NCBI GenBank assembly: GCA_002450905.1
Contig: DKAT01000104.1
Location: 1 to 8,454 of the forward strand
Direction of reading: 5' to 3'
Origin: Spirochaetia bacterium UBA6919
GTDB lineage: Bacteria > Spirochaetota > UBA6919
Length of the DNA: 8,454 nt
The notes beneath the pieces are model-generated. The model worked only from the letters and a program-made list of their open reading frames with translations, was not told the DNA's origin and ran no database searches. Position numbers and translations under genes: made by a program. This document shows, in pieces, positions 6,283-8,454 of this stretch. The stretch's first letter is position 1, and each line of letters starts with the position of its first letter.

Positions 6283-8454
6283 GTGAGAAAAACACTATTT
6301 GTTGTGATCTTCACACTATTCATCATTTTGATGGGGTCGTTGAATCGCTGTAATCAGGACGATAATTTATGGCATGATTTAACCCATACTTATACATGGC
6401 TCGAAATCTTAAGAGTTTCTCCTGCAAATAATTCCAACGATATCGGAACCAATGCCTGGTTATCCGTGCAATTTAATCAAGCGATAGATACCGATAGTTT
6501 TAAAAAAGCTTTACGATATTATACTATAGGCAAGGATATCGACTTCAGTCAATATAGTTTTACATGGTCTTCCGATTTTAAAACAGTTACTGTCCAGCCC
6601 AATACCCCTCTGACACCGCCATTATCGCCAAATCAAGTCTATAGTTTTACTTTAAACAATAATTCATTGAGGAGTCAGACTGGAAACCCCATGAAAGACT
6701 CCTACCTCTATTCCTTCGGAACCTGGTCAGGCGGAGTGGATACCACACAACCCAGCCTAACTTACCATAGCTTAAAGATCAGCACATCAGATATCAAAGA
6801 AAATACAGGATCAACTGTTATTGATAATTCTGTGGTGAATAGTGCTAATTTCACAGGGATTGAATTACAGTTTTCTGAACCGATGATCCCCTGGACCGTT
6901 GATTCCGGATTTTCTCTTTCCGTAAATGGAATAGTTATTAGCCCTTCCAAAATAACATGGAGTGATTTTAACAGAAATGTCATATATACATTTAAAAACG
7001 TCTCTTCTGGGAATGCTCTGATCAATTTAACAAATCTTTCGAAAAGCCTGGATGCTTCCGGAAATAATCTAGCCGATGCTTCGGCTATCACCAATGAGCC
7101 TTTTATTCTTGTTCAAAACACCAATACCCCGGATTATATTATCACGAATACAAATTATCCCTCCTCTGGACTTCTTAATGGAGCAATTAATGGCAGTTTT
7201 ACTGTTACCAATGCAGGAGGTGTCAATGGAGCAAGTGCCATCACCTGGTCGGTCTATAGGAATACTAGTCCCAATTTAGTTGGTAGTCCAGTTCTTGTTC
7301 AAACCAGTACAATCCCACAACTGAATAGCGGTATATCTTCTTCTGTAATTAATTATACAAATACCTGGCCTGGTACTGGTGGCACTTATTATCTTATTAT
7401 AGCGATCAGTGCAACAGACGATCCCATAACAACTAATAATACAGCAGTGTCTGGTGGTATTGTTGTAAATACCTATGTAGCCGATCCCACATTCACCCCG
7501 GTTTCAGGAACAAGTTCCCAGGGTACTGCCACAGTGACATTAAGTACATCCACAGGGGGTGCGACAATTTATTACACCCTGGGCAATGGTACTCAAGCCA
7601 GTCCAAGCTGTGCCCCTTCCGGAACGGCTTATTCTGGTGGAATCAATATAACTAATAACACCAATAATGTGATTAAAGCAATAGCTTGTCTTGCTGGCTA
7701 CCTCCCATCCAATGTAGCCACAGGAACCTATACCATCACAGCACCCAGTGCCCCGGCAAGTATTTCAGCAACAGACGGAACCAGCAGTACCCAAATTACT
7801 CTAAACTGGAGCACAGTCACAGGTGCAAATTCCTATACCGTCTACAGAGATACTAGCACAGGAGGAAGTTTCACAACTCCTGTCTGTACAGTATCTACTC
7901 CGACCACAACTTGTAATGATATTTATGTGGTACCTGGAAATCAGTATTATTACAAGGTTCTTGCAACCAATAGTGTGGGTAACAGTGCCCTCAGTAGTAC
8001 ATATGACGGAGGATATGCTATTGGTGCACCAGTTGTCCCTACAAGCGTTAGTGCTTCAGACGGAACCGCAGGCAAAGTAACCATCACCTGGGCATATGGA
8101 GGAACTGCTCTTAATCAGGCAACATATACTATCTATAGAGGAACAACATCCGGAGGTCCCTATAGTACAACAGTAGCTACAGGACTTAGTACATTAACAT
8201 ACGATGATATACCTCCATCACAGGGAACAACTTATTATTATGTGGTTGATGCTGTGAATTCCACAGGAACTGCCAGAAGTGCTCAGGACAGTGGATATAT
8301 GGGAGATAGTCAAGCTCCCACACCAGGGAATTCCGGGACGATTACAACCAGTGGAGTCACTGCTACTGGTCTTACAGTTAACTGGACTTTAGCTACCGAT
8401 AATGTCACCCCTCAATCCAGTCTAACCTACAGAGTATTCTATTCAACTACAAAT
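6283..8454 (+). CDS. Large exported multi-domain Ig-like/FN3 surface protein, probable lipoprotein (3' end outside window)
   Basis: The frame is open for 724 codons from GTG to the window edge. Residues 1-22 form a signal sequence (RK, then a hydrophobic run FVVIFTLFIILMG) before Cys23 in LNRC, a possible lipobox with an unusual Arg at -1. Domains by eye: SbsA/Big_5-like Ig domain (about 41-146; SPANNSNDIGTNAWLSVQF), a second Big_5-like domain (159-277; GIELQFSEPM), CARDB-like (283-394), chitobiase C-terminal-like (402-486; ATIYYTLGNGT), FN3-like (490-575), FN3-like (583-670) and the start of a third FN3-like unit (677 onward). Cysteine pairs 443/469 and 535/544 could form disulfides within domains. 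Such architectures are typical of cell-surface adhesion or carbohydrate-binding proteins; no catalytic domain is visible in this part. Thr, Ser, Asn and Gly are abundant, and G+C is visibly higher than in the neighbours. It has its own promoter. Confidence 0.88.
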   Translation, partial: MRKTLFVVIFTLFIILMGSLNRCNQDDNLWHDLTHTYTWLEILRVSPANNSNDIGTNAWLSVQFNQAIDTDSFKKALRYYTIGKDIDFSQYSFTWSSDFKTVTVQPNTPLTPPLSPNQVYSFTLNNNSLRSQTGNPMKDSYLYSFGTWSGGVDTTQPSLTYHSLKISTSDIKENTGSTVIDNSVVNSANFTGIELQFSEPMIPWTVDSGFSLSVNGIVISPSKITWSDFNRNVIYTFKNVSSGNALINLTNLSKSLDASGNNLADASAITNEPFILVQNTNTPDYIITNTNYPSSGLLNGAINGSFTVTNAGGVNGASAITWSVYRNTSPNLVGSPVLVQTSTIPQLNSGISSSVINYTNTWPGTGGTYYLIIAISATDDPITTNNTAVSGGIVVNTYVADPTFTPVSGTSSQGTATVTLSTSTGGATIYYTLGNGTQASPSCAPSGTAYSGGINITNNTNNVIKAIACLAGYLPSNVATGTYTITAPSAPASISATDGTSSTQITLNWSTVTGANSYTVYRDTSTGGSFTTPVCTVSTPTTTCNDIYVVPGNQYYYKVLATNSVGNSALSSTYDGGYAIGAPVVPTSVSASDGTAGKVTITWAYGGTALNQATYTIYRGTTSGGPYSTTVATGLSTLTYDDIPPSQGTTYYYVVDAVNSTGTARSAQDSGYMGDSQAPTPGNSGTITTSGVTATGLTVNWTLATDNVTPQSSLTYRVFYSTTN

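Noticed and set aside
6762..8080. Open frames at 6762-7094 (- strand), 7076-7279 and 7823-8080 (+ strand, other frames)
   Set aside because: The continuous frame from GTG 6283 to the window edge has a signal sequence and recognisable extracellular domains across all of these.

Overview
The window reads as chromosomal DNA of an AT-rich bacterium, with every supported gene on the + strand. The combination of a divergent second EF-G, a cobalamin nucleotide-loop operon and a large secreted Ig-like/FN3 protein with a spirochaete-style lipobox makes me lean towards a spirochaete or relative. That is inference from gene content and style, not from a marker gene, and should be treated as tentative.

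Layout. (1) Positions 1-392 hold no convincing gene; there is a short direct repeat and a symmetric inverted repeat, and no recognisable cobalamin riboswitch. (2) Positions 393-2717 hold a compact operon cobU-cobT-cobS. These three enzymes activate adenosylcobinamide (CobU), activate the lower-ligand base (CobT) and join the two at the membrane (CobS), so together they form the late nucleotide-loop assembly branch used in both de novo synthesis and cobinamide salvage. (3) Positions 2858-4942 encode an EF-G-like translational GTPase with its own promoter and strong ribosome binding site. All five translation domains appear present, but the switch II histidine of canonical EF-G is replaced by isoleucine. 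(4) Positions 5024-5671 carry two small charged, probably helical proteins of unknown function, back to back in the same frame and possibly distantly related to each other. (5) Positions 5672-6282 are a very AT-rich gene-free stretch with a candidate promoter, a clear Rho-independent terminator, and a well-formed promoter for the next gene. (6) Positions 6283-8454 are the first 724 codons of a large exported protein, open at the window edge. It starts with GTG, has a signal sequence with a possible but atypical lipobox, and then a chain of extracellular domains: two SbsA/Big_5-like, one CARDB-like, one chitobiase-C-terminal-like, and at least two and a half FN3-like.

The cob operon is a functional unit. 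The EF-G paralog and the two small genes each have TTGACA-type promoters of similar layout and may be co-expressed, partly because no hairpin terminator separates them. The surface protein is a separate transcription unit. I see no RNA gene of a known family, insertion sequence, CRISPR array or prophage. The least explained parts are the two small genes, the possible roughly 270-nt transcript after them, and the divergent EF-G.
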